Below the pieces are notes generated by a model. That model worked only from the letters and a program-made list of their open reading frames with translations. It had not been told where the DNA came from and ran no database searches. Below are positions 23,698 through 35,138 of a stretch of 64,000 nucleotides of DNA, piece after piece. Each line of letters begins with the position of its first letter. Positions within the stretch are counted from its first letter, which is position 1. The stretch comes from Calocera cornea HHB12733 (lineage: Eukaryota > Basidiomycota > Dacrymycetes > Dacrymycetales > Dacrymycetaceae). The stretch lies in the NCBI GenBank assembly GCA_001632435.1, contig KV423917.1, forward strand, positions 124,001 to 188,000, in the 5' to 3' direction. The position numbers and the translations under genes were made by a program.

Positions 23698-25060
23698 TCA
23701 TCCACCTGCTTGACCATCGTTTGCGGCGCTAGACGTGCGACGTGGAGTGCACGGAGGATAGGACAGGCGTGGGAAAGTGGTCGGGAAGGTGGAATGGGGT
23801 GCGACTGCTGCCGGTTGAGATTTTTGGTTGGGTGGTTATCGAGTACTGGGTGTGTACCACTTGTTACAAGCGAAAGGAACACCATCCTGACTAAATCTCA
23901 TACAGTCTTGTGCTACTGGTTCGCGTGTACACTGCACTACAATAATGGCATGAATGCTAGTGAAGCCCATGCTTGTCAAGACCACTTGTACTGCATCGGT
24001 ATCACCACCCAGGGGACGTGTAAACCGATCCTCCACTTTTCTCACTATGGCTTTCTGGTGCTATTGGTGCAGGGGGATGGGTGTACAGATGATAGGAAAG
24101 GCATGGGGAAGTGGTTGGGAAGTTGCAATGGAGTGCAACAGGTGGCGGTTGGGTTTTTGGCCCTGGGTGGTTGTCGATTATGAGGTGCGTACAAGAGTGT
24201 TACAAGTGGAGGAACAGCACCTGAATGAGTTCTCACAGTGTTATGCTACTGGACCGAGTGTACAGACATGTGGCAATAAGGGCATGAATGCTAGTATGTT
24301 ACCCATGCTTGTCAAGACCACCTTGCGTCCTCTATACGCACCACCATGGGGGTTTTCTGGCGCATATACCTCTCATCCACCCACCTAACGATGCTTTCCG
24401 GCCCTGGTGGTGCTGGGGTGGGTGCGCGGAGAATACGATCAGTGTGGGAAAAGCGGTGGAGAGGTGCACTGGGGTGTGGCTGCTGCCGGTGAAGATTTTG
24501 GTGTAGGGTGGCTGTCGAGTATTTGGTACGTACCACTTGCTATGAGGGAAGGAGCTCCAGGCCTGAACGAATCCCTTACAGTGCTGTACCACTGGACCGA
24601 GTGTATAGGTCCATGACAATAATGGCATGAATGCATGCATCATTCTTGGAGGTCAAGAAACTTTGCCTACATTCTGCGCACCACCACCCGCGACCTGCGC
24701 ATCAACCTCATCCACCGACTTGACCCTCGTTTGCGGCGCCAGGCATGCGGGGTGGAGTGTGCGGAGCAATGTGGTGGACATCAATGGAAATATGATGTGA
24801 TGGGGTGATGGGGTGCGACCGCTGCCGCTTCAGGTTTGCGTCGTGCTGCTGTCGAGTATTGGTACGTGCCACCTGTTACACGTGGCCGGAACAATCCTGA
24901 ATCACACTCCTACAGTACCATTCTCGTTACTGGCTGGAGTGTGCAATACCATGACAATATCGGTCATAGAGGATTGTGTTACCCATGCTTGGCAATACCA
25001 CTTCTGTGTCCTCTACTCTGGACGGTCCCCCACCCGCGTGCTGGCACATACAGTACTAGA
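23698..25060. repeat. Degenerate tandem array, about four units of about 335 bp
   Basis: A block including an ATAATGGCATGAATGC-type segment recurs at about 23911, 24242, 24587 and 24922 (spacings of about 331, 345 and 335). Other blocks recur with the same period: a GGGGTGCGACTGCTGCCG-like element, TCGAGTATTGGTACGT-like followed by a CACTTGTTAC-like segment, and CCCATGCTTGTCAAGACCAC. Units are diverged with indels and carry no conserved ORF. This looks like an old satellite-type array or serially duplicated non-coding DNA. Confidence 0.65.
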
Positions 25061-25458
25061 CCTCTCGTGCCCGCCCAACGCTGGCTACTAGCGCCAGGGC
25101 TGAGTGCACAGAGGGCTCGACAGGCGTGGGGAAGATGGTTGGGAGGCTGCGATGGCCATGCGGTACGATTGGCGGTGGTCGGTGCGTACAACCAGTTACC
25201 CCCGCGGACGAGGGCCCCTCCTGAAGGACCCATGCACAGTACATGTATGCGCTCTATCTACATCACCACGGATCCCTCCCTCCCCCATTGCCCATTGTCC
25301 ATTGCCCAACCTGCAAAACCCCGCACATCGGCGGTTGCCAGTCAGCGCACAATCCCGCTCACCGATCGACACCTGCCACATGCATTACAATGTCGACGCT
25401 GGTATGTATGTATCGGTGTGATCTGACCCATCCCATCGGCTGTGGAGCGCTCACAGGC

Positions 25459-25690
25459 GCTGATACACAACAGCCGGCCAGGCGAGCGGAGAGATGTCCG
25501 GCAAATACGACCAGAGGCTTGCCGACAAGCTCCCCAAGGCCATCTGCCCAGGCAAGGACATCCAGTTCCCGCCCAGTGCGCATGACACGCCCTTGTGGCG
25601 CATGGTGGCCGTGACCGTGAACGACCACAACTCGCGACTGAGCCGGATGAGTTCATCCCCTGGACGAGGCGGCAGGACACACGGTCCCAC
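25459..25690 (+). pseudogene. Fragment of an unrecognised fungal gene (copy 1)
   Basis: An in-frame stretch reads GEMSGKYDQ, then KLPKAICPGKDIQFPPSAHD and TPLWRMVAVTVNDH. It matches the minus-strand remnant at 29290-29530 (GEMSGKYDLFDSNC, then HDTPLRRMVAVGVNDH). Compared with that copy the segment around FDSNC is missing here and the upstream part of the gene is not found, so this is a 3' fragment. No function is claimed. Confidence 0.5.
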
Positions 25691-26591
25691 ACCGCGCAGT
25701 GCAGTGCGCCTTTGCGCTTGCAGGCCGCGCTGGCGGAGCCTGGGAACGCAGCGCGATACGGTCCGGTTGCAATGTACTTTGCCAGTGCAGTATGCTTCTG
25801 TATGGACTATGTACTGTTAGTAAGAGGGACGATAATCTCATCCGGAAATGTCGATGTGACCTTGGCCGGCAGGCGGTGCGCGCCTCTGTTGCGCTCCCTC
25901 GGCGGGCACACCGTGTGAGGCGTGGGGTCTAGTCACTTGAGAGGGCCGATGAGCCGAATTGGTACAACTCTACAGGCTGCGCAGTGAGCGGCCGCTAGGC
26001 AGGATGCATCCCCCCGCAGCATGCAGCATCGCCAGCCTCGATGGTTGACAGACAGTCCGTGCTCTGCAGTGCGCGGGCTGCGCGGGTGAAGATCGGGCCA
26101 TGGCCCACCGGTGCTCCCTTAGCAGAGCCGAGCAGAGCAGTGCGGTCGAGGGCGACGACTCCCCGAGCCTGACTGACTCCTCATGATCAATTAATCGTCG
26201 ACCGTCGACCGGCCGCCCGCGGGCGGGAAGGCGCTCGTTCGCAGATGCGTCGATCGTGCCATGAGATGTGGGTGACGTGTGTGATTTGCCCTACGAGGCG
26301 AGAGATAGATGCTGTACATCCCTACCCCTGCTCTGCTCTGCGCCGCGCATACAGTACGGACGGGGACGTGGTGCCGCCCCCAGCCTCGCAGCCTCCCGAT
26401 CCCGGTCGTGAAGCGCGCGTCGTGCCTGCCAGACATACCACCGTGGACTGCACTGACGGCCCGGCCCACCGCCCCCGTGGCAGACAGACACATGCGCTGA
26501 CATCGATCTGTACTGCGCTCGAGCGCGGTCGGCGGGGCGGACGAGCACGAAGCACCGAGCACGGAGCGGGAGCTGGAGCGCCGGCACCGGC
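25691..26591. other. Intergenic, GC-rich, no gene recognised
   Basis: About 900 bases between the gene fragment and the TIM9 stop. Open frames on both strands are composition artefacts of GC-rich DNA. The end next to TIM9 probably holds its 3' untranslated region. Confidence 0.4.
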
Positions 26592-27029
26592 TCACCGTCC
26601 CTGCTGCGCTTGGTTCATCATATCTGCGGGGTGATGTCAGCCTGTGTGCGTGGCTATGGAGAGGGAGAGGAAGGGAAAGGAGAGGATAGGAAAGGAGAGG
26701 CCGGGGAACGGGGGGGAACGGACCGGCGTTGTGCTCCGCGAAGCGTGCGCCGACGCGCTCCGAGTGCTTGAAGAACTTGTCGGTGCAGTTGAGGACGCAG
26801 GACTCCTGCATCGATCGCGCGTTTAATCAGCACCCACGTGCTGCAGGGGCAAACAGCAGTAACGCACCTCCTTGCTCGAGAGGGACTTGCTCGTAAAGTC
26901 GCTGACACAGGAGGTGAAGCAGCGCTCGACGAGGCCCGAGTAGAGCTTCATAAAGTCCTGCATCTGCTTGCGCTCGATTATGCGCTGCATCTGGGCGTTC
27001 TCTGCGGGCGAGAGGGAGGAGAGATCCAT
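26592..27029 (-). CDS. TIM9: Mitochondrial intermembrane-space chaperone Tim9, 91 aa
   Basis: Small Tim chaperone that, with Tim10, escorts hydrophobic precursors across the mitochondrial intermembrane space to the TIM22 complex. Exons 27029-26868, 26805-26724, 26623-26592 give 92 codons. The protein starts [20 protein letters not shown] and carries the twin CX3C motif: Cys37/Cys41 (CFTSC) and Cys57/Cys61 (CVLNC), which form intramolecular disulfides in this family. The 32-nt last exon encodes [10 protein letters not shown] after AEHNA; without it the frame runs on into low-complexity sequence. The length fits Tim9 (about 87-91 aa). Divergently transcribed from the CAF16-like gene. Confidence 0.93.
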
Positions 27030-27316
27030 CGTGCGTGGGTGGTGGTGGTTTGTGGAAGTGCGGGAGGTGTCTGCAGGTGCGCCGAGAGAGAGCAGAGAGG
27101 GTGAGGTCGAAGTCGAGGTCGAGGTCGAGGTCAGAGTGGCGGCTGTCTGCCTTACGGAAGCATTTGTGCCGAAGTCGCCCCTACTGGGTCAACCCTGCCC
27201 ACCGACTCTCGTTCTGCCCATCGCCCTCCCCGCGCTTCCGGACGCCGCTCGACCTTCGTTCTTCCCTTCCCTTTCCTTTCCCTTCGTTCCCCCCTCGGCC
27301 GTCGAACCCTCGCGGG
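27030..27316. promoter_or_regulatory. Shared divergent promoter region TIM9 / CAF16-like
   Basis: Only 287 bases separate the two start codons. The stretch contains a hexanucleotide GAGGTC repeat at about 27109-27132. No TATA box is evident in either direction. Bidirectional use is inferred from spacing. Confidence 0.5.
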
Positions 27317-28716
27317 ATGAACCGGTTCGACAGCTCGGCACCGACGCCCTCGCAGCGCGCCGCCGTCGACTTTCCCCTCTCCGCCGCTCCCCACCCGGGC
27401 CTCGCAATAGAAGTGCACGACCTCACATTCGCATTCCCGCACGCCCCGCCCGCCCTCACCCACCTCACCCTCGAGGTCGGCAGCGGCGAGAGGATCCTCC
27501 TCATCGGCGCGAACGGCGCCGGAAAGAGCACCCTGCTCCAGCTGCTCGCAGGCAAGAGGCTCACACACGCACACATCGTCGTGCTCGGCAAGGACGTCTT
27601 CCACCAGTCGAGCGTGGTATGCCCCCCCCCTGCCCTGCCCCCATACCAACGCAGCACTCATCCCCCCTCAGGGCGTCACCTTCCTCGGCACAGAATGGGC
27701 CTCCAACCCCGTCGTCCGCTCCGACATCCTCGTCTCCGCATTCCTCGACTCCGTCGGCGGATGGCGGCACAAGGCACGCAGGGACCGCCTGCTAGACCTG
27801 CTCGATGTCGATCTAGACTGGTACGCCCCCACCTCTCCTTGTCCCACACCATGTGTACATCCCTGGTCTGTGTAGCGCGTCGCTAACCCCCCGCGCAGGC
27901 ACATGCACGCCATCTCCGACGGCGAGCGGCGCCGCGTCCAGCTCTGCATGGGCCTCATGGCCCCCTGGGACGTCCTCCTGCTTGATGAGGTGACGGTCGA
28001 CCTGGACGTGCTGGTCAGGCACCACCTGCTCATGTTCCTCAAGGAGGAGAGCGAGCTCCGCGGCGCTACTGTGATTTGTACGTGTCGTCCGTTCATTTGT
28101 TTGGTTCGATGCTGCCGGAATCGGCGCTGGTCTTGGTGTCGTTGCACCGAGCCTGTTGCCTGCATATCCACCACATTCCGCGCCCGTACTGACCCCCCAC
28201 CCCTCCCTCCAGACGCAACCCACATATTCGACGGCCTCGCGCTCTTCCCAACGCACATCGCCCACCTGCACCTCGGCGGCCTGACGACGCCGTTGCCGAT
28301 GCCCTGGCCCATCCCGCCCTCGCACCCCGGATTGCCGGCCAAGCTGAGGGGCAAGGCGCAGGGCGCGTACGCGCTGTGGGATCTGGCGCTGGCATGGCTT
28401 GAGGAGGACCGGGAGAGGCGGCGGCGGCTTGAGCTGCAGGCGGATGCGGATGCGGCCGCGGCCGCGGATGCAGGCGGGGAGGGGGTGCGGCAAGCGGTGG
28501 GAGGCGCGCATGAGGAGGCCAGGAGGAGGAAGAGGGGCGCTAGGAGGGAGGAGACGACGGACAGCGAGGTGTTTTACAAGAAGTGAGTGCGCGTGCTGCT
28601 GCTGCTGCTTTGCCTTTCCTTTCCTCTTTCCTTTCCTTCCTTGCTGGGCTTAGCGCTGGGTGGCTGCGGCTGGGTGGCATGCTGATGCGAGGCGCAGGTA
28701 CGATTATGCGCATTAG
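27317..28716 (+). CDS. CAF16: CAF16-like ABC-type ATPase (CCR4-NOT associated), 338 aa
   Basis: A soluble ABC ATPase without membrane segments. The yeast relative CAF16 is linked to the CCR4-NOT transcription/mRNA decay complex. Exons 27317-27616, 27672-27820, 27899-28077, 28213-28582 and 28698-28716 give 339 codons. Seen: Walker [10 protein letters not shown] (64-72), signature [10 protein letters not shown] (155-164), Walker [14 protein letters not shown] (about 175-187), and ATHIFDGLA as the H-loop segment. The family-typical tail KYDYAH is on a 19-nt last exon. The protein is longer than the yeast one because of a charged, Ala/Arg-rich insertion near residues 275-325. The Walker B glutamate is present, so catalysis is plausible. 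Confidence 0.87.
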
Positions 28717-29289
28717 ATGGCGCGTACGGGAGGGCGGGTAGGCGGGTAGGAGGATCAGCGTGGCCTGCAAGATGGGAAATGGAAAAATGGAAGGGGCCAC
28801 AGGGAGAGAGCGAGCGAAGAAGGAAGGGAGAGGACAACGCCCTCAACGGGTGCCGACGGTGCTCAACGCACCCGCCTCACACTCATTCAACACGACCCGC
28901 AAACGCAAACGCAAACGCAAACGCAAACGCGCGCAAGACCTGTACCTCATCTGTACAGTACGCTCTTGTCACAACAGTACCTCATCTGTACTACTATGCA
29001 TTCAACAGCATTGATACCCCCGAAGAAATTGCACCTGTTTATTGTTTGTTTATCCTTGGCCTCAACATAGGTGCGCTCCTGCGCACTGCGTACGCGCGCC
29101 GGACGAAGGGAAGTATGGGACCCAGTGGAAAGCAGGAATGACGAAGCGCGGGCAGGAGGGAGAGGACACTTGCTCAACACGATCCTCACACCTCCTGGGG
29201 AAACGCCAACTCCCCAAAGTCCACACCTCTTGTACCCGCACAGGCGCACGGTGTCTCCTGTCTCCGGCGGCCGCTGCCTCTCTCAGGCT
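28717..29289. repeat. Intergenic with a CAAACG hexanucleotide microsatellite
   Basis: A run of about five AAACGC units lies at about 28899-28930. Just after it, a block with ACAGTACCTCATCTGTAC and a GCATTCAACAGCAT-like segment (28960-29020) is related to 30670-30735. No gene recognised. Confidence 0.55.
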
Positions 29290-30045
29290 TCAGCAGATGG
29301 ACTCATCCAGCTCGTCCTCGTAGCTGTGGTCGTTCACGCCGACAGCGACCATGCGCCGCAAGGGCGTGTCGTGCGTCGTGCGCCGTGCGCCGTCGGGGGC
29401 AAGTTGATGTCCTTGGACCTTCGCCCGACCCGCCGCCCCGGGCAGAGCGCCTTGGCGAGGTTGTCGGGGCCACCTCGGGCAGTTGCTGTCGAACAGGTCG
29501 TACTTGCCAGACATCTCTCCGCTCACCGTGTCCGCTGTTGGCCAGAGCTACAGCCTGCCAGCGCTCGACAGCCCCGCGCGCCGCGGTCAAGTCGCACTGC
29601 TGTACAGTCCACGGGCACATACCGGCGCCCACAGTCGCCCGGTCATCGAACGTCGTGTCCACGCCGAGATCCTTCATCCTGTCGCTCGGCAATGCCAGGT
29701 CTGATGCCCGTGGCTCTGGTAGACCACCCGCAGGTCGTCGTCCGCGTCCAGCTCATGCTCGAGCAGTACTCGCCCCACACGGATCGCCCAGTGCTGGTTG
29801 GCGTGCGACGTCCCGTCCGTATTCAGCTTCTGGAACACCTCCCCGAGCGCGCCGCCTGCGGCGTGCTGCGTCAGCCACACTGGCGCGCAGCCGCGTGCTG
29901 CTCGGACCGCCCCGAGGAGACAACGTCGATACGCTTGCTGAAGCCGCTGAGCCCCGCCCAGAAAGCCGGGAGGAGCGGGTGCTTGTAGCCCGGCGCTGTC
30001 CCCTCGGAAGGATTTGTTCTGGATAAGGTTGGCCAATGAGCCCAT
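29290..30045 (-). pseudogene. Broken copy 2 of the unrecognised fungal gene (H...NC-type pieces)
   Basis: Read on minus from about 30045, pieces in different frames line up as one protein: MGSLANLIQNKSFRG, then SHANQHWAIRVGR and ELDADDDLRVVYQSHG, then ALANSGHGE, MSGKYDLFDSNC and AHDTPLRRMVAVGVNDH-like segments. At least two frame changes break it. The invariant-looking His (HWAIRVG) and Cys (DSNC) recall papain-like folds of the NlpC/P60, LRAT or PPPDE type, but that is a guess from two short motifs. The 3' part is related to the fragment at 25459-25690 on the opposite strand. Confidence 0.5.
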
Positions 30046-31680
30046 GCTGCGAGACTGGGGACCGGAGCAACTCCTGATCAGCGAGGATGGCCAACAGAAG
30101 AAACAAGTGCATACTACTTGACTTGTGAAAAAGAGACAGGGTTGACCGCGGTTGAGATGCGGAAGAAGCGGAGTTGCAGAGTGCTGTTTTTACAGCGCTC
30201 ACTGCTCGACCTCGCACTGAAAGAGGACACCCGGCGGCCCTCTTCCCCGGTATTGCCATATGCCCCGCAGCCATCAATGCGTCGTCCATAGAATGAGGGC
30301 CGGCGTGGGATGCACGCCCGTCGGGTGCCGGTGCGGATGTGCACGGCCGATCGGGTCTTGTGGCGTATGCCAAGACGTTCTCTGGCATGTGCACACGCCG
30401 TTCCGCCGTTCCGTTCTCTTCTTCATGCCGCCACGGCCAGGATGAGGGACATGTTGTAGAGCGCCAGGAAGCAATGCGCACAGACCGAGCCGCAGTGCAT
30501 CAAGATGAGCAACGGTATAAGCAATGTCTCCACAACCAAGCAACTCGAAAAGGACATGTCACGGTCAGTACATCCGCAATCTCGCTTGCCTGCACTGCGC
30601 TGGTATAATCAGATTCGTCCTGCATGTCCCTGGATGGCTTGTGGCAAGACATGCTGTTCAAACCTCGCAAGACAAAAGTACATCATCTGTACGCCCATGC
30701 GTTCAGCAGCATGGATCGCTCAACAGCATTCACAGCCCGAAGACTCACACTTTGACTTGTTTCGTACTGTTTCTTGTTGTATCTCCGTATCTCTGATTCT
30801 GCTTCTGTCTCGGTTTGTTGTGCGGTGCACGCGGGTGGTCTGCGGTGGTATGGCCATGGTGATACAGCACGTCAGTGGACACACTTTTTTGCCACCGTCT
30901 TGGTTCGGAAGGTGCCCACTGGCGGCGCACACAGCTGGAAGTGCATGCGACGCATCCCCATTTCTTTCCATCTTCCAATCCCCCAATCTTCAGTCGACCA
31001 ATCGTACCAATATTCATTCAACCTTCAATATTCGCTCTCTCACTCACCATTGTGGCATCCATACCCGGCTGATCGAACCCCTGATATGCATTTGCGCTTT
31101 GCGCTCTCCGGATGATCAGCGGTATACTGCCACCTACGCAACTTCGGAACGCATGACTCTCCTTGGAACTGTAGAGCAGTTTGTGGTAGGGAGGTCCTCG
31201 ACCCCTCGCTGTTGGAGCTGTAGGTCATACACGGGGAGTGACGGAGTGCGAGGCGTCCGAGGCGGCGCTCTTCCCACCGTGCGCTCGGCGTACAATGCTG
31301 GATGACTCAGTGTCGGGCAGCCATCAACAGCACCACGAAGCGGGTTACAGATAATCACCGTATCAGTGCCCATTGGTTTCCACTCCGGTGCATCGAGCAT
31401 CAAATGCGTGAAGGAGTCGATCGGTGAGCGGGAATGTGCGCTGACTGGCAACGCCGTGTGTGCGGGCTTTTGGAAGTTGGGCAATGAGGGGTAAAGATCG
31501 GGCGAGCTGGCATGCTGACTTGCCTGCACTCTTATGCCCCGGCTCGTCCGCTACAATAACTACAAAGGCTCAGCTCTACTAGGAAACAAAGGCCGTCCAG
31601 GAAGTGCAACCCAACGAGCCCAGCCCGCTCAATACCCAAGCTGCAATCCACCGCACGTACAACACAAGCAGCATACAATC
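30046..31680. other. Gene-poor stretch containing an inverted copy of 25270-25395
   Basis: About 31395-31510, read on minus, matches 25270-25395 on plus (shared GTTGCCAGTCAGCGCACA and CCCGCTCACCGATCGAC blocks). Together with the two gene remnants this shows a diverged inverted duplication flanking TIM9 and the CAF16-like gene. A TACAAAGG segment about 120 bases before the peptide ATG at 31681 could be a weak TATA variant. No other gene recognised. Confidence 0.5.
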
Positions 31681-31898
31681 ATGTTCCTCTCCCGCCTCGC
31701 CCTCGCCCTCCTAGCCGCCGCCTCTCTCGCTTTGACCGTCCCGGCAGAGATTGAGGTACGTGTTGCCTCAGATGCCGCCCCAGGGGAGTGTATCTGACGC
31801 AAGGGGTTCGGGTGTAGAAGCGCATTTGCGTGATCACCGAGAGGGGGGAGGTCGAGGACTGCACGCCGTGTGGCCCTCATGGAATCTGCCCTTATTGA
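31681..31898 (+). CDS. Tiny secreted cysteine-bearing peptide precursor 1, 51 aa
   Basis: Exons 31681-31755 and 31818-31898, one phase-0 intron of 62 nt. Exon 1 is a signal peptide (MFLSRLALALLAAASLAL, then TVPAEIE). Exon 2 starts with the dibasic pair KR and encodes a short tail with four Cys: KRICVITERGEVEDC, then TPCGPHGICPY. KR after an acidic spacer is the usual Kex2 cleavage context, which would release a 24-residue peptide. It belongs to a family with the genes at 42839, 43947 and 44964, which share the exon-1 pattern M(F/L/Y)(L/F)SR and the intron position. It lies tail-to-tail with FMO3. Function unknown; I do not recognise the family. The splice acceptor GTGTAG is clear. Confidence 0.7.
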
Positions 31899-32126
31899 GC
31901 TCTGCCAGCACCAGTTCGAGGAGTGGGGAGTTCAAGGCACTTGGAGAACCTATCATGCTATGAAGATGTGGAGGATCATGCCTTGTGTTATGCCTTGTCG
32001 TATCCGCGGCCTGTAGTGCCGTACCAGTCCCAGCTGCCCTCTCAATGAACACTGTCATGTGCCCCCCTCCCCCTTGGCAAAGTACAGTGCAATGTACCGT
32101 GTTACACCCAGATTGCCCAAGATCAT

Positions 32127-34350
32127 TCAGCTCGGCTTGCCCTTGGTATACCGCTCGCCGAAGACGCCCATCTGGATCGCCTTGATCTCTGCGCGGGCGC
32201 CGTTAGCGCGTTCTCAAGAAAGATGAGGCGGAAGGGGGCACGTACGCAGGGCGACATGCTTGCTGTAGAACCTGCACCAGGCGAGGTTCCCTGTCCGAGA
32301 CATGAGTGTTCCTTCCCAAATACCCATGGGGGGACTCCAAGCTTACCCATCATGTACCAGAAGCCCTCGTGCCCGCTGTTCCCCCACACGGCCCTGATCT
32401 CCCCCTCCTTGTCCAAGCCCCACACAGGCTTGAGCGTGGCCAGCACCTCTGGGGAAAAGATGGAGCCCATAACCGGCTTCATGTCCCCGAACCCGGTGGC
32501 GAAGACGACGAGATCGACGGGGAGCTCGGTCCCGTCTGTGAACTGTACGCCTGTCGGCGTGAAGCGGTCGATCTCACACCGGTTCTTGAGTCCAATCTTG
32601 CCGTCGATAATCAGCTGGCTGGCGCCCACGTCTGGTTGTGCATCAGCTACTGCTGTCCCCGGTGGCAAGGCGATGTGGCGGAGGGTAGGAGAAGGAAGCA
32701 CGGTATGAACGCACCAAGGTAGTAGCCCCCGGCCCTCGAGAGGGCCAAGGACACGAACCCGCTTCCGTCCGGGCCATCATTTCTCATAAATCCAACCCCA
32801 TCCAGGCCTTCCAGCAACACCCGATCCTTCTCCCGAATCTCCGCTGTTAACCGCTTATACACGTGCTTCGACACCGCGTTCGGCACACTCGCGGTGAGCC
32901 TGTCAGCCAAGTCCGTCGGCGGCCCGCCCTCCCAGTACAACCCGCGCATCATCACCGGCATGCCCTGCGCGGTGCTCATGATGTACGTGGAGCCACGCTG
33001 GAAGATGGTCACGTCTACGCCGTGGTTGGCAAAGTCCTGCGCGATGTCGTGAGCCGAGTTGGCTGCGCCCACCACGAGCACCTTCTTGCCCAGGTAGTCC
33101 TTGGCAGTTTGGTGCGCCGTGGAGTGCACGATCTTGCCCTTGAAGTCCTCCTGCGGGCAAGATCAGGTCGGGTAAGAAGGAAGAACTTCGGTAACGCGGG
33201 GACGTATGCGGGGACACGCACCATCCCGGCGATCTTGGGCATATTCGGGACACCACTCGCCAGCCCAGCCGCATAGACCACATGCCTGACCCGCATCTTC
33301 CTCTCTTCCTTCCCCCCTCCCTCCAGCCCTCGGAGCACGATGACATCCCACATCTTCTCCTGCGCGTCCCACGTAGCGGACTGCACAGTGGAGGAGAGCC
33401 AGATGGGGAGCTCCATGGTGCGCGCGTAGGACTCGAGCCAGTCGGCCAGTTTGTGCGCGGGGGTGTAGACGGGCCACGTGGGCGGGAAAGGCAGGTACGG
33501 CATATGGTCGTACCCTACACGGCGATGCGCATGCATGTGGTCAGTGGGGGCCCGTGGAGCCCCGGCACCGGGCTCGGGTTGGACAAGAATGGGACCACGC
33601 ACAAACAGGATCATGCAAGCAAAGCGCCTCGTACCTGCCCCTCCACTGGTCCCCCACGCGCTCCTGCCTCTCCACGCAAAGCGCGCTAACGCCCAGCACC
33701 TTGAGCCGCACCGCGACATCTAGCCCGGACTGGCCTGCGCCGATGATGAGCACCTCCGGGTCCTCGGGGAAGGAGAGGGCGGCGGCGAGGGCGGAGAGCC
33801 ACTGGCCGTGGTTCGGGTAGGGGTTGCGCAGGGGGCCGATCGCTTCCGGGGCGTTGTGCAGCGATTCGAGGTTGGTGTAGATCGTGTAGGCCTTCCATGC
33901 GCCTGGGGATTCTCCCGAGGAGGCAGAGAGGGCGGCGTGGTCGTACACCAGCCTGACGACCCCCGATCCCGTGCCCGCTTTCGTGGAGAAACCGAAGACA
34001 AGCATAAGCCAGGAGACGTCCTCCCAGGGCTGCTGAATCATGGGCGGGACCTGGGTGCTCAGCTGCAGGTTTCCGAGCTGCGCCCCCTGCAGCCTATCCG
34101 CGAGGAACGTCCCGACTGCAGAGTGGCCATGGAAGGTGCGGAAGTCCCAGGTGAGGGCGAGCATGTCCCGCCAGTAGGCGTCGCTGTACAGCAGCGCCTG
34201 CACGGCGGGGATGTTGCTGGAGGAGAGGGCAGCGGAGAAGGCGGAGAACCAGCGGCGTGCGAGCTCCGCGGCGGTGGAGAGGGCCGAGGGCGGAGGGGCG
34301 CCGCCCAGTGTGCTGTGCGTTGGGAGATCGGCGGGGGTGGGGGCGGACAT
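32127..34350 (-). CDS. NTF2-like/flavin-containing monooxygenase fusion, FMO3, 622 aa, 6 exons
   Basis: Exons 34350-33603, 33514-33222, 33150-32715, 32631-32347, 32290-32246, 32188-32127 (623 codons). N-terminal NTF2/SnoaL-like domain (YWRDMLALTWDFRTFHG), FAD motif IIGAGQSGLD, FMO-type motif FKGKIVHSTAH and FATGFGDMK. The NADPH site reads VVGAANSAHDI: the central Gly of GxGxxG is Ala, so cofactor use may be altered. The C-terminus GVFGERYTKGKPS matches FMO4. FMO4 (40368-42630) is an inverted near-duplicate with identical exon lengths. Five introns present in FMO2 are absent. 5' splice sites are mostly GTGCGT. A tiny peptide gene lies tail-to-tail downstream. Substrate unknown. Confidence 0.9.
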
Positions 34351-35138
34351 GGCGGCAGGAGGGGTGCTGGTGGGCCGAGCGGTCAGTGAACAGCAGGCGA
34401 AGGGCAGCGCACTCGAGAGGGCGGGCGGGAAAGTGCCAGCTCGCGCTCCGGTTATGTACCCATTTCCCCCACTCTCCACTCCCCACTCCTCCCGGTCTCG
34501 GTCCTCAGCACGGCCCACGGAGCAAGCCGCCCGGTCCCCCACTTCCTTGCGTCGGCTCCGCTCGGCGTACATATCATCATCATACCCCGTCGAAGCAGAG
34601 ACAGGCTTAGAAGTCAGTCAGTCGGGCTCGCGAGCAGGGGTGAACGGTGCGCCGGGCATGTCAGGCTGCGACCACGTGGTGCGCGTGCGCTCTGGCGCTC
34701 TTGACTTTCTCGGGGGTGGGGTGGAGGGGCATCGTGTGTGAGGGTGTGGGGTTTCGAGGTCCAGGTCCAGGTCCAGATCCCGAGCTCGGGGAGAAGAAGG
34801 GTGGTCAGCTGCGATGCTATACAGTACAGTGTTGGCGGGGTTTGGCCGACTGTATTCCCGGTGTGCGCTGCGGCGGCGGCGGCGGGGCATGGGACGTACG
34901 ACGTACATACATACGTGCGGAGGCCGTGGGCGGTGCAAGTATAAGTATAGGTACCCGGTTCCCACACTACATACAGTAGCTGGAGCTGGAGCTGGACCAG
35001 GGGCAGAGGAGGGGCTGCGGAGGATATCACTGTATACATACTGTAGGTACAGTATGCGTTCGCGTGCTATCTGTACGCGACCGATGCCCGTCAGCGCCCA
35101 GCAACGGATCGCACCGGCACCGACACCGGCACCGGCAC
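34351..35138. other. Intergenic, upstream of FMO3 and downstream of COQ9
   Basis: About 790 bases of GC-rich DNA with short direct repeats such as CCAGGTCCAGGTCCAG near 34760. No gene recognised; it presumably holds the FMO3 promoter. Confidence 0.4.

Noticed and set aside
23634..24643. Minus-strand frames in the 335-bp array that look like a repeated protein
   Set aside because: The frames shift between units and no stretch is conserved at protein level; the repeat is in the DNA only.
27111..27132. CRISPR-like or regulatory array from the GAGGTC repeats
   Set aside because: Simple hexanucleotide microsatellite without spacers, in a eukaryotic genome.
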